Shown in pieces: positions 34,791 through 46,916 of a DNA stretch of 51,553 nucleotides. The number at the start of each line of letters is the position of its first letter. Position 1 is the stretch's first letter. Made by a program: the position numbers and the translations under genes. Source of the stretch: Polytrichum commune (lineage: Eukaryota > Streptophyta > Polytrichopsida > Polytrichales > Polytrichaceae). Location: positions 30,506,001-30,557,553 of the forward strand of contig OX485803.1 of NCBI GenBank assembly GCA_950295325.1, read 5' to 3'. The notes under the pieces were generated by a model, which saw nothing but the letters and a program-made list of their open reading frames with translations, did not search any database and was not told the DNA's origin.

Positions 34791-35036
34791 ATCCTAGAAG
34801 TCACGTAGGGTAAGTTGTTAATGCGGCTTAACCTTGGAAAGGAGGTTCTCATGTCTTCCTTCTCGTAATATAGCATTAGGTAAACCTTCATGTCCATTGA
34901 TGCTTGTTGCAAGATCTATGGTGGATATTTTATGGATTTACCTTTTCCAAACCCTAAAGTAAAAGTCCTTTGGGATTATATTTTATAGTCTGTACAAGTC
35001 ATTTATGGCAAGGGAGAGAGAGAGAGAGAGAGAGAG
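34791..35036. repeat. GA-linked repeat unit, copy 1
   Basis: A unit starting ATCCTAGAAGTCACGTAGGG and ending in a GA microsatellite. Copies 2 (35043-35278) and 3 (37144-37375) are highly similar and in the same orientation. No coding capacity. Confidence 0.85.
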
Positions 35037-35042
35037 TCATTT

Positions 35043-35278
35043 ATCCTAGAAGTTACTTAGGGTAAGTTGTTAATGTGGCTTAACCTTGGAAAGGAGGTTC
35101 TCATGTCTTCCTTCTCTTAATATAGCATTAGGTAAACCTTCATGTCCATAGATGCTTATTGCAAGATCTATGGTGGATATTTTTTGGATTTACCTTTTCC
35201 AAACCCTAAAGTAAAAGTCCTTTGGGATTATATTTTATTGTACGTACAAGTCATATATGGCAAGGGGGAGAGAGAGAG
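35043..35278. repeat. GA-linked repeat unit, copy 2
   Basis: Starts ATCCTAGAAGTTACTTAGGG six bases after copy 1 ends, making a direct tandem pair. Ends in a GA run. Confidence 0.85.
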
Positions 35279-37143
35279 CTGACTAATCTTGTCTTGATTA
35301 TTGTCTTATCCTGTTAGGATATGTCATCACTATACAGGTAAGGTTAAGTTATGTAATGACAACATACATCCCTTGTTAGGGTCCCGGTAATCAAGTATAT
35401 TACTCATTCTTCATATCTCATCCTTCCCCAAAAGAGGCTTGTCAGAAGAGTTTCACCTTTTTGGTATTATGTAGACTATACATAAGAATACATAATGTTA
35501 TAAAGACTGAATTGATATAATTTCAACTGATCTAGTTAACTCATAACCAATAGAGAAGTCCTTTGTTTGTTGTTTACTGAAGTAGTCACCCCATCCTGTG
35601 AAATGGTTGTATATATACTCCGAATAGGAAGTTGAATACCCTCATAGGTTAATACTCCCCATCATATTTCAAGTATGGAGATATATATGTATACATATCA
35701 ATGTATAAATTTCTCATAGTTCCCAAATATTTTCAGAGAGCACTGGTTAGTCGAGAATCAGTACGATTCCAACTATTATTGCAAACTCCATATAAATAGT
35801 GTAGACATCTGTACATAAACAGTGGTCTAAATTACTCAGCATATAGTTTGGTCAGCACTTAATGAGGAGCCGAATTACTCATTTCTTAATATATGGCAGG
35901 TAAGTAGATATATAGATATATATCTTGATTACTAGGGAATCAATTTGATTTCAGCCACTTCAGTCCACTGTGGTCAGTAATGTGAACTTAATACATATTA
36001 AGTAATCCGACCTGCCCATCTCACCATCTGGTCATCAATGAACATAAACTAACAGACAGCATACCAACATATAAGTATTTTTCCACTTGCACCAGAATCT
36101 TGATACCAAATCCTTTCAGGGTGCACATTTTAAGCCAGTCAGAACCATGTAGCTTCAAGAGAGTATATCTGAGTATAATATGTATGACCGGTCACAGAGT
36201 TCTCTTAACTCCGTTTCTTTATTTTGTATAGGAAATCAAGAATTACTGATTTTATTTAGTTTACCATATACAATGGTGTGATAGAACTCATAATCGTATT
36301 CTTGATATCTTTATTGTATTCCTCAATTGCTTCATATAGAGCATAAGTTGAGGAACTACTAGAGAATGTAGTATTTAAAGAAAGTATGGTGTAAAAACAA
36401 GAAGTACTCCAAATCAATTTCAAGAGCATGAAATCTTTTAGAAATTGAGATGAGTGACCGGATCTTCGGAAGGCGTATACCGCTTGTAGAAGAGGTCCTC
36501 ACCTGTGCCCATGCTCCCCACAATTACAAGAAAAGTTAGTAGAGCGTACAACAGGTGTAAACGGACCTTCTTACTTGTTATCAATGTCAACAAGTTTCAA
36601 CTCCTTCCTTAGATGTAGGAGGATTTACACCAACTTTACAATTCTCAAAATCATACATATAGTACTTAGAAAGTAAAATGTCATAAGCACAATTTGTGTT
36701 ACTCTCATATTGTATGTGCTATGTAAGTTTTTTAGAATTCAAGATCATCTTGCCACCTTGAACTCGTCAGAAGCAGAAGCATTGCCTGTCTTGTCCATCT
36801 TGAGGTTAGTACTGTGGTAATCAGATGTTACTGCAGTAAATTCTGTGAGCTCAGCAGTCTCTGTGCACGGAACTTGGTTACAGATCTACAGGTGAAGGAT
36901 AACACTACTGTAGTGTTCTGTATAGCTATCCTGCAGAGTAGGTGTATGCAGAGATCAGTAGCTGTGACTTCGGATACAGAGTGACTGCTACAGAGTGAGG
37001 CTTAAACTGGTGCTTTGCCGCACTCTGGATCGTGTATAAATATCACTTTCTGCCTGCATATTTTCCGGGCAGCCCGTGATTGAGACCAGGAAATTCAAGA
37101 AGATCAAGAAAACAGGATTTGAGAGAGAGAGAGAGAGAGAGAG
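35279..37143. other. 1.8-kb segment lying between repeat copies 2 and 3
   Basis: The GA run of copy 2 stops abruptly at 35278 and a GA run resumes at about 37113 just before copy 3, so this segment looks inserted into a GA tract of a former three-unit array. It has no recognisable protein. A TATA-like GTGTATAAATATC lies at about 37031-37043 near its right end, as in many LTRs. The insert could be a solo LTR, but TG/CA ends and a target duplication could not be fixed within the GA repeat. Confidence 0.4.
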
Positions 37144-37375
37144 ATCCCAGAAGTTACTTAGGGTAAGTTGTTAATGTGACTTAACCTTGGAAAGGAGGTT
37201 CTCATGTCTTTCTTCTCTTAATATAGCATTAGGTAAACCTTCATGTCCATAGATGCTTGGTGCAAGATCTATGGTGGATATTTTTTGGATATACCTTTTC
37301 CAAACCCTAAAGTAAAAGTCCTTTGGGATTGTATTTTATTGTATGTACAAGTCATTTATGGAGAGAGAGAGAGAG
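37144..37375. repeat. GA-linked repeat unit, copy 3
   Basis: Homologous to 34791-35036 and 35043-35278, starting ATCCCAGAAGTTACTTAGGG and ending with a GA run. Separated from copy 2 by the 1.8-kb segment. Confidence 0.85.
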
Positions 37376-37949
37376 TTGGGCTTTCAAGGTGAATTGCACT
37401 CAAGATGGAATTCATGGACAAGTGGCCTTCAAGAATGCAAAGGCGGTTTTATTTTATTTTTGAAATTAGGAGGTGCAGGCATTTGTGTGTCAGTCGAGAT
37501 CAAAAAAATAAAAAAATAAAATTGATGGGGCTGCTCAGGGTGCTAGATCACGGGCCCCGACCTCGAGACCCCTTCCCCCCATGATGGGGTCATGACTCCA
37601 CCATCTGGGGCCCGCCCAAATGACATGAACTCTAGCCCTAGCCTTTAGTTTCAACTCGGTGTTACACATAAAAGACGAGTGTACACGTGTGGTGAGGACC
37701 TTATCCCCACTCATCTCTTAAACCCAGTTGTTGCCATCTATAATAATACACAACAGGTAGCCTTTATGGACTTTCTATTTATTGCCTTTGTGCGGCATGC
37801 AGCCACTACCATAATCCAACTTGTAAAGTACATATGCAAGTAACTCAAGCTAACCTCCTTCAAAGTCCATAAGGGCAATCTTAGGGTAGAGTTGTTGTTG
37901 TGTACGAGCATTCATCCGAACTTTAGCCATGGTGAAGCATTTGGCAGAT
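37376..37949. repeat. Family C-related arm fragment and intergenic DNA
   Basis: About 37376-37560 matches the reverse complement of the family C arm (around CTTCAAGAATGCAAAG), so it is a degraded right arm. The remainder up to 37949 is unassigned. Confidence 0.45.
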
Positions 37950-38232
37950 GATAACCCTCCCTTCACAAACTTTTAGGGTGAGGGATCTCTACTAGGATTA
38001 GGGTCGGGGCCCACAATTTGCAACCCTTGGGTAGTCCTTGAAGATTTTTTTTGAACCCGACCGAAAAATGTTGCCCGCCCCGCCCCGCCCTGCCCTACAA
38101 GTTGCCCGCCCCGCCCTGCCCAACCGAAAATTCGGCCTTGCATACTTGTTTGAGGGTTGCGGATCATGCACCCATGCCTTGAGTCTCGTAGAGACCTCTC
38201 CCCCAAAAGTTTGTGGGGGGAGGGTTACTATC
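37950..38232. mobile_element. Short TIR element related to family C
   Basis: Ends are inverted repeats of about 45 bp (left includes CACAAACTTTTAGGG, right includes the complement of CACAAACTTTTGGGG). The interior shares the GGGTC-GGGCC and ACCCTTGGG segments with 45792-46916. A GC-rich minisatellite of CCCGCC and CCTGCC units lies at about 38070-38125. Confidence 0.65.
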
Positions 38233-38869
38233 CGCCGAAGCATTCGCACTTGATTAATCCACAAAGGCAAATTTATGTAAGTGTTTCGTTGGACAGAGAG
38301 AATTTAGCGCATACGAGCGTAGTCTTTTTTATCCAACTTTCAAAACTTGACCCCTATATGTTTATGGTTGATTACCGTAGAGGGCTCTCTATTTCATCTT
38401 TATATGTGTCGAAGTGTAGTTTCCACATAGGATACAAGTGGTCTTTGCGAATGCAAGCATGATACGTGGCAAATTTTGGGGAGAAAATAATAATTTTGTG
38501 TCGAAGCAGAGAGCCATCTATGGTTATCTCAAATGACTGGAATTATTTTGGGGGGTCTAATACTAATTCTAGTGTCGATTCACTTCAAAAGAAGTAACCT
38601 CCAAGATGCACACCAATTCTAGGTTTTTATGTTGGATGAATGAGAGGTATGTTCGTTTAGAGTATTGATTAGAGCATACGAGGTTTTTAACGAGTCAACT
38701 TGAAAAATGGGCATTCCTTACGTGACAATGTTGGTGGAAGAAGAAGAAGAAGAAGATTTTCTTTATGATCAGCCATATCCAAATCGATACCACCACTATG
38801 ACATAATGATTGTGGAGGGAAAATCACGGCACATCATATCTTGTAAGACAAAATTTTTATTTTCTTGTT
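38233..38869. other. Intergenic sequence, nothing recognised
   Basis: No gene, RNA or repeat boundary was supported. A (GAA)n run lies at about 38736-38755. Confidence 0.45.
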
Positions 38870-41071
38870 CTTCTTCATTTTACATAAACGTGACTGCATG
38901 CTACACTACCCCGAATGCATTGCATCAGTCCTCCAACAAGAGTCCATTACATCTGCTCACAATCTCCTCCACAACTCCATTCACCAAACCTCCACCAAGG
39001 ATCCACTATTTCAACTCCAAAGCCTAACAACAATGCCTAAACCTCGTCCTCGCTTAACATGCACAAGCCGAGCCAAGATCTCAATCCAGTCTACATTCTA
39101 AACATCCTATGCCACCTACTTCCATATCCACACCTCAATTCACAAGAAGTGCTAATAGTTCCAACACCTACATCGGTAGTAGAACTAATCAATAACATCT
39201 ACACAAATTTCACCACCTCCTTCCATGGCAACAACTTCGGTGCCACACCACCAATTCAAATCAGCAAAGGTACAATACAAGGCGACACACTCAACCCATA
39301 TACCTCTTCGTCATCTTCCTAGATCCACTTTTACGATGGTTAGAAAACACAACCTCGGATACCATTTTAATACTTCCGTAACCACATGTAATATCACAAC
39401 CTATGCCGATGATTTAGCCATCATCACGGACAATTTAACAAACATACAACCACAAATCCCAAACTACAAAAACTTTCAGAGCGGACACACCTAGACCTAA
39501 AATTAACCAAATGTGCCATGACCAGAAGCCCCAACAAATCTAAACTCAAACCAAATGTATTCAAAGCCTACATACAAGCCCAACATATCATATTAAGATT
39601 AAGCCCTTCCCCATCTTATCCCAAACAAAGTTTTCACATACCTGGGTATACATTACATCCCCTCACTCAAATGGAAATTGCAAAGAGACATGATACTGGG
39701 AAAATAAAACAAAGCAAACAACTGATGACATCACCTAGCACCATAAAATATTAAATCCACATTCTTAACAGTATCATTAATCATGCATAGCTTATGCCTA
39801 CTATGCGGCCCCCTTCTCCAAACATGACATCCATAAATTAGACAAAGTCCTTATCGAACTCACCAAAGAGATATGCAACATCCTCAAAAACACAACAAAT
39901 ATTCTCACCATCCCTCCATTCAAAACTTTGGCATCAACGCAACATCCCCCTTACCATACTACATACATTGCATAGGCAAACAATTATTATTCACACTCAA
40001 CGAACTATGATAATTAGGAATAATCTACCAAGAATTAGCCAAACTAATCACTGCTAAATACGAAGGATTACAACACCCCCCCCCCCAAACCTTGCTATCA
40101 AGCATATTCACGATCACCCATTTTTACTAGAAAGAGAATATGAAGTATCCATAAATATTACCATAAAATAATTTTCAACACAACAAACCCCTCTTGAACT
40201 CGCATGGAAACACACACCCAAAATTGCTTTACTCTCTCAAGACGAAGAAAAACATGCCACTAAATACCTCAACAAACTTCACATGTATAGCATCAACTCC
40301 ATCATCCAAATTCCAATACCCAACCACCCAACATATCTTATCCCCACAAGAATTCAAAATCAGATTCAAGGCCTCCCCAAAATTAATCAAAAAAGCCTTA
40401 TAACAAGCTAAATTCCTATTCCCACCCCCACCACAAGAATCAACGTATGCTCTAAACACCAATAACGACAAACAACATGTTGGAAAACAAATATATCTCA
40501 TCACTAGCATAAAAACCACCTTTAGCAAAGATGAATGAGGAGCCCAAGCCATCAATAAATCCTACCTATGCCAATGGAACACAACCCCAATCATCACCAA
40601 TGAGTAGGAGACTCCCAATTCTCCACACATACAACATCGCCTTAGACCACAACTCATTCCTTCTTCACAAATTTACACAAAACACATACAAAAAAAAAAC
40701 ACTAGCCACTTATGACTCATGTATCAATTTCTCCCAATCCAAAGAACGGGGATTCAACAGACCCCCTATAGAAGCCCCACACTTAACCGTGAACATCAAA
40801 GAATACAAACCAAATAAAGACATCCACGTATCTCAACGCATTATCAAAATCCAAAGACCCGATGCACACATATTTGACACACAAAAGCACACATCATCTC
40901 CATTCCACTCACAAGACTCTAGTGGTTGTGGGAGAGATTCACACAAAATACATTCCATCATATGGCTAGCTTCCTCCAATCACCCCACAAAAGTTTGCCA
41001 CTGAGATACTTTGGCTAACTAAAAGATACGTCATAGTCTTACCAAAGAAAAAACCAAAAGAACACAACCCC

Positions 41072-41106
<35 letters not shown>

Positions 41107-41500
41107 CCACCAAACACTCCACCCTTCTACATTAAACATACTAATAAAGGCCTACCAAATTGAACAATCATACTACTCCTCACCACTCACATGCCCAACA
41201 CAACTCACACAAGAAAACTCCCCACACAACCACAACATAATCTTCAGCTCATTTGGACTAGCAAAATCCTCGAAATGGATAGGTGTCGGAATAGCACACT
41301 CACCAAACCGTAAATCCACCATAAAGGCTATCCATTGGGCAAGAATGGCCACCACAAAAGGCCCCTCCACCACAACCATAATCATATGCAATCACCACAC
41401 CCCAAAAATCCTAGAAACACACAAAGATATGCACCCAATCCTCACCATCCCCCCATACACCTTAGATACCAACCCCACACCCGGATGAATCACTTACCGC
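38870..41500 (+). pseudogene. Decayed non-LTR (LINE-type) retrotransposon, reverse transcriptase portion
   Basis: Broken reading frames on the + strand carry reverse-transcriptase motifs. IQISKGTIQGDTL (about 39256-39294) corresponds to the palm motif before SPYLF. YLFVIFLDPLLRWLE resumes in another frame at about 39300. TYADDLAIITD (about 39400-39432) contains the catalytic YADD. Several stops and frameshifts occur, including one right after QGDTL. Further downstream the codon pattern (C- and A-rich) continues to about 41500 with many stops. An (AAC)n run lies at about 41067-41107. Cannot make an active enzyme as read. Confidence 0.75.
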
Positions 41501-42380
41501 CCGACCCCCCAGTGACAATCAAAGGGTGGACTCGTGACCATTCATATGTTGGAATATATAGATATAGATATAGATATAGATATATATGTTATGTTGTAGA
41601 GAATATCATATTATATTCCAAGTCTTATCAAAATCCTTCAAGATATCAATCTTCACGTGCTTGATTATTCTTGATGCTTCTAAGAGTTTTTGGGGCGAGA
41701 GGGAAATATTGCATACAAACATACCTCTCATCCATCCAACATTAAGACTTGACCCCCCGCGCGCGCATAAGTTTGTGGCCAATTTATCTGAAATAACTTC
41801 TACCATACTGACCTGGGGTCGATTATCCCAATCAGTGAGGGAGGGTTGATATCGAGTGTGGAAAATTAGTGAAGGTGATACTAAATATTTGTATGCTATG
41901 AAACTAGTGTCACCAATAGATCTAGGAAGCATTGTTCATCCCGACACTTTGCATTGAAAGCACTATTCGTAGCATCCATATTCATTGAAGATACATGCAC
42001 TATTCAACGACCAACATGTGTTTGCATGTTACAAATATCCTCACTCTACAAGCACCGTAGAGCATGCATTAATTTTCTTGAAATGGATGGTAAATGAACA
42101 CTTGTTCATGAATTTAGTATCACTCAGTATAATTTGAAACCCTTACTAATTTTGAGACTTGACAAAATTAGTGCGTATTTTGGAAAGTAATATCACATGT
42201 ACTAATTGGGATAAGTACAGTAGTGTAATTCCAATATCAAATCAACTTTAAAATTTATCAAAATTTATGAGAATCTATTTTAGGGCTTTATGTTTACTTC
42301 ATCAGTTTGATTTGTTTTATCTGTGTTATTTATACAAATAACTGACTTCCTTGTGAAGCTGGACGTACCAATGTGACCCA
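41501..42380. other. Unassigned sequence breaking up the LINE relic
   Basis: Contains a GATATA-type short tandem repeat at about 41557-41590 and otherwise AT-rich sequence with no recognised gene. With the elements downstream of it, it separates the LINE reverse-transcriptase part from its C-terminal part at 44174. Confidence 0.4.
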
Positions 42381-42381
42381 C

Positions 42382-43317
42382 TTAGGGCCACCTCTCACAC
42401 TTGAGACTGAGAGCCCATGACCATTACACTTCAAGCACTCTCATTGGTGGAAAAGGCGGAGCCGGTCCAAGTTCGCTTCACACCACACTTGAGGGACCAA
42501 CGGAGTATGTGAATGCAAGATGGATGCAAAGTCTACATGGATTCCTACATGGCATCAAACGGATCAAGTTTCATGGTCACTTGGACTATTTTCAAAAACC
42601 ACCTCTTGGAGGTATTCCTAACACAAAACTGGGAGACCATGGCACTCTGAACGCTCACAACCGTTGGTTTATTCTATTTTATCATGTGTCAAGACCCGCA
42701 TGAATAGAAATTCATTGAAACAACATGTAGGTCGAGGGCTCGATCACATGTGACTTCACACTACACTTGGGGGCCCATGACCACACTACATGGTTTCGAA
42801 GCGTGTGTTGGGACGGCGGCCTTTGGACACTTTCCTTTGGGCTCTCACAATCTCATGGTCACATGTCGTGCCTCGTGTGTGAAGTGGCCCATACTTTTGC
42901 TTCCCGTGAGCCAGTTGTTTCAACGTGGGTCACTTACCAATCCAATCCAATCCAGCTTTTAAAGTATTTCCTACATGGCATCAAATGGATCATGTTTCGC
43001 GGTCACTTGGACTATTTTCAAAAACCACCTCTTGGAGGAATTCCTAACACAAAACTGGGAGACCATGGCACTCTGAACGCTCACAACCGTTGGTTTGTTC
43101 TATTTTATCATGTGTCAAGACCCGCATGAATAGAAATTCATTGAAACAACATGTAGTCGAGGGCTCGATCACATGTGACTTCACACTACACTCGGGGGCC
43201 CATGACCACAGTACATGGTTGCGAAGGTGTGTTGGGGCGGCGGCCTTTGGACACTTTCCTTTGGGCTCTCACAATCTCATGGTTACGGCTCGTGCCTCAT
43301 GTGTGAAGTGGCCCTTA
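42382..43317. mobile_element. TIR element of the TAAGGGCCAC family containing a tandem duplication
   Basis: The left end TTAGGGCCACCTCTCACACT and the reverse complement of the right end TAAGGGCCACTTCACACATG match, and both resemble the ends of 19890-20403 and 47741-48249. It has grown by an internal tandem duplication (42541-42966 and 42967-43391). The second unit runs past the TIR, so the duplication includes flanking DNA or the true right end is obscured. Confidence 0.5.
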
Positions 43318-43391
43318 CTTTTGCTTCCCGTGAGCCATTTGTTTCAACGTGGGTCACTTACCAATCCAATCCAATCCATCTTTTAAAGTAT
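42541..43391. repeat. 426-bp tandem duplication
   Basis: Unit 1 (42541-42966) and unit 2 (42967-43391) are almost identical. Both contain TTCCTACATGGCATCAAA and end in CTTTTAAAGTA. The few differences suggest a fairly recent event. Short open frames inside are by-products. Confidence 0.9.
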
Positions 43392-43490
43392 GGTACCACT
43401 CTTCCTTATCGTCCTAGACACACATCTCATCTCATAAATCGCCCGTCAAGTGCTCCGGGTACACAAGATCGAATGAGTCCTTGATAATTG

Positions 43491-43898
43491 CACAGGTAGA
43501 TCACTCCATTGTCAAGTTGAACACCACGTGCGACCAAAAAACATCTTCTTTTGATAAGTTGCACCACCAAAATGGGTCAAACTTTTATCAATTTTTTTTC
43601 CTGAGTAGATATACACAGTACCTATGACATATAGAAAAGTGGTAACTAAATTTGATGATTTGTTTTTTTTCATAAAACATACCATTTCTAACTAGAATGA
43701 CACATAATTGAACTAAAACAATTACTAAAAAATAAAGATGACTAAAAAATTCAAAAAATATACAAAAGATACTATCAATGGTTATGTATATGTAGAAAAA
43801 ATATCATAAATTTTAAAATTATATATGGCATGTAATATAGGGGTAGCAAACTTTGTCCGCACGTGGTGTCAACTTGACAATGAAGTGACCTCCCTGTG
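43491..43898. mobile_element. hAT-like MITE with perfect 8-bp target duplication
   Basis: A 408-bp element with about 46-bp imperfect TIRs (CACAGGTAGATCACTCCATT left; CACAGGGAGGTCACTTCATT from the right). It is bounded by exact 8-bp duplications GATAATTG (43483-43490, 43899-43906). The A/T-rich core has no coding capacity. Confidence 0.85.
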
Positions 43899-44173
43899 GA
43901 TAATTGCCACCCTTTGCATGTTAATTATTTGCCTGCTAAGTACAATTGGTAGATGGAACTCATCAATCACCGTCCTCCAACTTCCACATCAATTGTCATG
44001 AGAAACGACCGGGCACCCTTGACCCTTGAGAAGGTCATCGGAATGGGTCTTTTTAAACTTGAGGAGTAGGGTGTGATTTTGTTCGTTTTCCCAAGTCCTC
44101 CAAGATCTACCGTTTACATTTAGCAACCCCTAGCCAAATACAAACACCTGTACTATCTTCCCCCAATCACACC

Positions 44174-44494
44174 ATCCAATTTATCCAATTCACATACTGT
44201 CATGATAGATTCCCAGAACAAGCCCTCACACACAAACATACCAAATACGACCCACTAATTAACACTATACAAAACAAAGGATGGAAAATCAACCCCCTTA
44301 TCACCATTACAGCCGGAGTAAGAGGCGCTATCCACGAACACTCCATGGACCAACTAACCAAACTAAAAATCCCAAAGAACAACATAAAAACCCTCATGAA
44401 AAAAATGCACGAGAATGACATTGAATACCTCACATATCTCGTCCTAAACAAAAGAAAACTTGATAACATACAAACCCATGTCCCCCCGCCCTAA
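44174..44494 (+). pseudogene. C-terminal fragment of the LINE-type retrotransposon protein
   Basis: An intact 106-codon frame ends at TAA 44492-44494. It contains FTYCHDRFPEQAL and PLITITAGVRGAIHEHSMDQ, and resembles the C-terminal domain that follows RNase H-like sequence in this LINE group. It is likely the 3' part of the relic at 38870-41500, separated by later insertions. Sequence after the stop would be the LINE 3' tail. Confidence 0.5.
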
Positions 44495-45791
44495 CTAAAT
44501 AAATCAACATGGTACGATAACAGAGCCCACCTCCCAAAGGAGGCATAACACCCTATACTGTATCACGGGACATTGTGATCAGTACATGGCCAACGGGCTT
44601 GCATTCATGCCGGCATCTAATACCGGCGTTATTTTTTCTTTTCTTTTCTAGTAGTTGTGTTGTGTTAGCGCAAATCTACGATGGAAACGTGTACAAAAAT
44701 CGGATTGGAAATTGGACCCTCCTTGATTTATCTATGGTTATCGGAAGTGCATGTTTGTTGATTTCCTAACTGGATACATAGGGCCTCCCCAATTGTGTTC
44801 ACTTGCGTATAGTCCCCTATAGCCATGGATTCCCACATGTGTGGTTATCGTTTTCTGACGTGATGGGCTTAAACCGTGAAGGACCATACATGCAACCTTC
44901 ATGTTTGGCGTGATGGGAAAAACTAGGTTTGTAGTAGAGGCGCCTATTCCCGATTAGGATCCCGCTGGCAATCTAAAGGGGACCATAGTTTCGATCAAGT
45001 TAGGACTTGATTTCGATCAGGTTGGAACCGATAGTGCCATGACATATGTCATGGTTTCGAGTGCTAAAGTGAGAAGGAATGAGCAGTTTAAATGAGTGAT
45101 TATGGCATACTCTAGACATTGGTCATGTGTTTGGGCCAATCGTTGTCTTCAAATTTTCACGGTAATCTCAATTGTAGGAATAAAATTAACAAAAAAAAAA
45201 TGCAATCCTCCTGATTTCTATCTTCCTACACGGGAAAATTTTGCATTGCCTTATACTTCTCCAGATCTAGTGGAGAATCTCTTAAGTGATTGGTCATGGC
45301 CGCCTCTACTCTAAAAGGGCACATAATTGGGTTCCTTGAAAAGGGCATTGATTGTACTCAAAGTTTACATCTCCCAATTCTTGGAAATAGGTCAACATGT
45401 GTTGTGAATATGGGTTAGGAGAAAACCTTGCCTTTGGAATTTTACCGTATATTAAAAACTTGGAAATAAATTGTGATTTCTTTTTGTTGAACATCGTGAT
45501 AACAATTTCATTCTAAACCTATGGAAAATCACTCCAATAGTACACTTGTACTACACTCATGCGAAATTGCTTATGTGTAATGGAAATGGTTACGTCTACC
45601 TTAAATGTCCATTTTCAACTTCAATCCAAGATGTCGGTTTTGTAAGGCTTAAAACCTCCATTTCCAATTAGAGTTGGAAATGGACAATATAAACAAAAAG
45701 ACAACAAGAATCACAAATTTTATATTTGAATGCATAGTCAACTTCCACTGACTTCATATTGATAGGTTTTTCTTACTTATCCTTTATGTTG
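44495..45791. other. Intergenic sequence with a fragment of a dispersed repeat
   Basis: No gene is supported. About 44937-44990 is the inverted match of 9440-9490 (around GAGGCGCCTATTCC). Confidence 0.45.
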
Positions 45792-46916
45792 GGGGACGCT
45801 AGACCTTCCCAACCAACATTTTTTGGGGGAGGGCATATGATACGATAAGGGTCAGGGCCCGCAACCCACAACCCTTGGGTAACCTGAGAAAAACATTCAT
45901 GAACCCGACCAAGAAACGTTGTTCACCCTGCCCGACTTCTAAAAAAAAATTCCCCTTGCATTCTTAAAGGTAGTCTTGTCCACAAAAAAAAGCTCATAAT
46001 GAGTGCACCTCAACTTCAAGGTCCAAAAACCAACATATATGTTTGCTTCCACTTAGTAAATAAGCAATTGATTGGGATTCCACTCTTGAAGTGGAACCGT
46101 CAATTAAGCATATAATTAACTTGGAAGTTAAAAATATGAAAATTTTCATTAGATGGAGGTGATAATTTTTGTGACTTATCATTTAAAAATAAAACTTGAA
46201 TATTGTGCTAATTTTAGCTAAATTATTTTATGATGCCTCAATTAATGCCTTCTCCTTTCACAAGTTCATTTCTACAAGTACTCATGCACATCAAAACTAA
46301 TTAAGCATAATTCAACATGATTAAGTGCAAGGCCTAAGTCTAATTTGGTGCCCTACTTTGTAATCTTGATATTTCAGGTTAATAAATGTGAATGTGTATG
46401 ATACATTCAGATATTGTGGAAGGAGGAGGCATTAATTATAATAATAATAATTGTATAATCTAAAATTAGAAAATTATTTAAGATCGAATTTTCAATGATA
46501 AAGGCCCTTTCAAATGATAAATTACAAGACTATCACCTCATTGCTAATGATCATATTTTCACATTTATTAACTTCCAAGTCAATTACATGCTTTATTGAC
46601 GGTTTCACTTTGGGAATGAATTCCTAGTCAATCGCTTATTTACTAAGTGGAAGTGAATATATATATATATTGGATTTTGGATTTTGGGCCTTGAAGTTGA
46701 AGTTGAGATGCATTCAATATGGATTTTGTGGACAGAGTGACCTTCAAGAATGCAAGGGAACGTTCTTTGAAGTCAAGTGGGCTAGACGACGTTTTTGGGT
46801 CAGATTCATAAAAGCCTTCCTCGGGCAGTGCGAGGGTTGCAAGTTGTAGGCCCTGGCTCCTATCCTATTAGAGACCCTTTCCCAAAAAAACTTGTTGGAG
46901 AAGGTCTAGCATCCCC
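45792..46916. mobile_element. Long-TIR element, family C (full length)
   Basis: Arms of roughly 370-400 bp (about 45792-46170 and 46535-46916) are reverse complements. They start GGGGACGCTAGACC on the left and, from the right, GGGGATGCTAGACC. The central part is AT-rich and non-coding. Long TIRs suggest a Mutator-like or foldback non-autonomous element. No convincing target duplication was seen. Relatives lie at 33705-34020, 37376-37560 and 37950-38232. Confidence 0.75.

Noticed and set aside
40531-41004. A 157-codon open frame with A/C-rich codons
   Set aside because: Lies inside the decayed LINE and is interrupted on both sides; treated as part of that relic rather than a gene.
41757-41766. 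A short GCGCGC run resembling the CpG palindrome
   Set aside because: Lacks the ACGGAC and GTCCGT arms, so it is not a sixth copy.
44575-44769. A 64-codon frame with a hydrophobic stretch (LFFLFFSSSCVVLA)
   Set aside because: It lies in the likely 3' tail of the LINE, and the hydrophobicity comes from a T-rich run. No homologue recognised.
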